This document shows positions 63,777-64,000 of a stretch of DNA of 64,000 bases, piece after piece. The notes below the pieces were generated by a model. That model was not told where the DNA came from, did no database searches, and saw only the letters and a program-made list of their open reading frames with translations. Both the position numbers and the translations under genes were made by a program. The DNA comes from Flavobacterium crassostreae (GTDB lineage Bacteria > Bacteroidota > Bacteroidia > Flavobacteriales > Flavobacteriaceae), in NCBI RefSeq assembly GCF_001831475.1, contig NZ_CP017688.1:1116001-1180000 (forward strand), written 5' to 3'. Within the stretch, counting starts at the first letter, position 1, and every line of letters starts with the position of its first letter.

Positions 63777-64000
63777 ATGATAAAGCTAAAAATAAAAACA
63801 GGTGACATCGTAAGAGTAATAGCTGGAGACCATAAAGGTGCAGAAGGTAAAGTTTTACGTGTTGACCGTGAGAAAAACAAGGCTATTGTTGAAGGTGTAA
63901 ATATGGTTTCAAAACACACGAAACCAAGTGCAAAAAGCCCTCAAGGTGGTATTGTAAAAAAAGAAGCTTCTATTCAAGTGTCTAATATTTCTCTAATTGA
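63777..64000 (+). CDS. rplX: 50S ribosomal protein L24, 5' part
   Basis: About 74 residues from ATG 63777 to the window end. IKLKIKTGDIVRVIAGDHKGAEGKVLRVDREKNKAIVEGVNMVSKH is the KOW-type RNA-binding core. The 3' end is outside the window; the rest of the S10/spc operon is expected beyond. Confidence 0.95.
   Translation, partial: MIKLKIKTGDIVRVIAGDHKGAEGKVLRVDREKNKAIVEGVNMVSKHTKPSAKSPQGGIVKKEASIQVSNISLI

Noticed and set aside
1..64000. CRISPR array
   Set aside because: No series of short regularly spaced repeats was seen; the only tandem repeats are two-unit ones at 3162 and 6044.
55063..64000. Ribosomal operon as unusual
   Set aside because: Gene order and lengths are normal for the phylum; rpsJ after fusA without tuf is a usual Bacteroidetes arrangement.

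Overview
The window looks like chromosomal DNA of a member of Flavobacteriia, most likely Flavobacterium or a close relative. The base composition is low in GC. Promoters follow the Bacteroidetes TAnnTTTG (-7) rule, and start codons lack clear Shine-Dalgarno sequences. Markers of the phylum include a SusC/SusD pair, a type IX secretion (T9SS) sorting domain, a fused MurF-alanine racemase, a DUF2723 membrane protein and a str/S10 ribosomal operon in which rpsJ directly follows fusA without tuf. The species cannot be fixed from the sequence alone.

Layout. 1-2721: 5' part of a DUF2723 membrane protein (minus strand, cut by the window edge). 2910-3086: tRNA-Gln(TTG) with a textbook promoter and terminator. 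3162-6029: two 1430-bp ISL3-type insertion sequences, one nested inside the other with an 8-bp target duplication. 6134-14639: outer-membrane barrel, PAP2-like protein, murF-alr, mscL, asd, a Cys/His-rich small protein and a ZnuD-like TonB receptor. 14965-21882: glycosyltransferase, miaE, an SDR/SprT/MepB operon, Mla-type ABC genes, and a GT2/methyltransferase pair. 22058-29283: KASIII-like enzyme, gcvP, a UbiA-like membrane protein, M3 peptidase. 29501-37883: hypothetical gene, purE, a two-gene ATPase/HNH cassette, purK, adk, a CBS-domain membrane protein, obgE. 38122-48330: leucine-rich-repeat T9SS cargo protein, BON-LysM protein, glycosyltransferase, TPR protein, mpl, radC, yjjG, rarA, rhomboid protease, rlmB. 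48398-54885: Omp85-like protein plus SusC and SusD. 55063-64000: rpsL-rpsG-fusA-rpsJ and rplC through rplX, running off the end.

Main points of interest. (1) An AAA ATPase plus HNH nuclease pair, resembling Septu (PtuA/PtuB) but with the HNH zinc cysteines replaced, lies between purK and purE and is a candidate anti-phage system. (2) The nested IS pair has a perfect target duplication and a mosaic pattern of divergence. (3) A leucine-rich-repeat gene is bounded by a 103-bp direct duplication of the end of the neighbouring LysM gene. (4) At least five genes have a TAnnTTTG box ending exactly 4 nt before ATG, pointing to leaderless mRNAs. (5) Five intergenic copies of a dispersed hairpin repeat occur.

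How genes work together. Cell-wall functions (murF-alr, asd, mpl, the LysM protein) and envelope functions (TonB receptors, SusCD, the Omp85-like protein, the Mla transporter, glycosyltransferases) dominate. The purine pair purE/purK is interrupted by the candidate defence cassette. The right end is the translation operon. All assignments come from reading the sequence; no database search was run.
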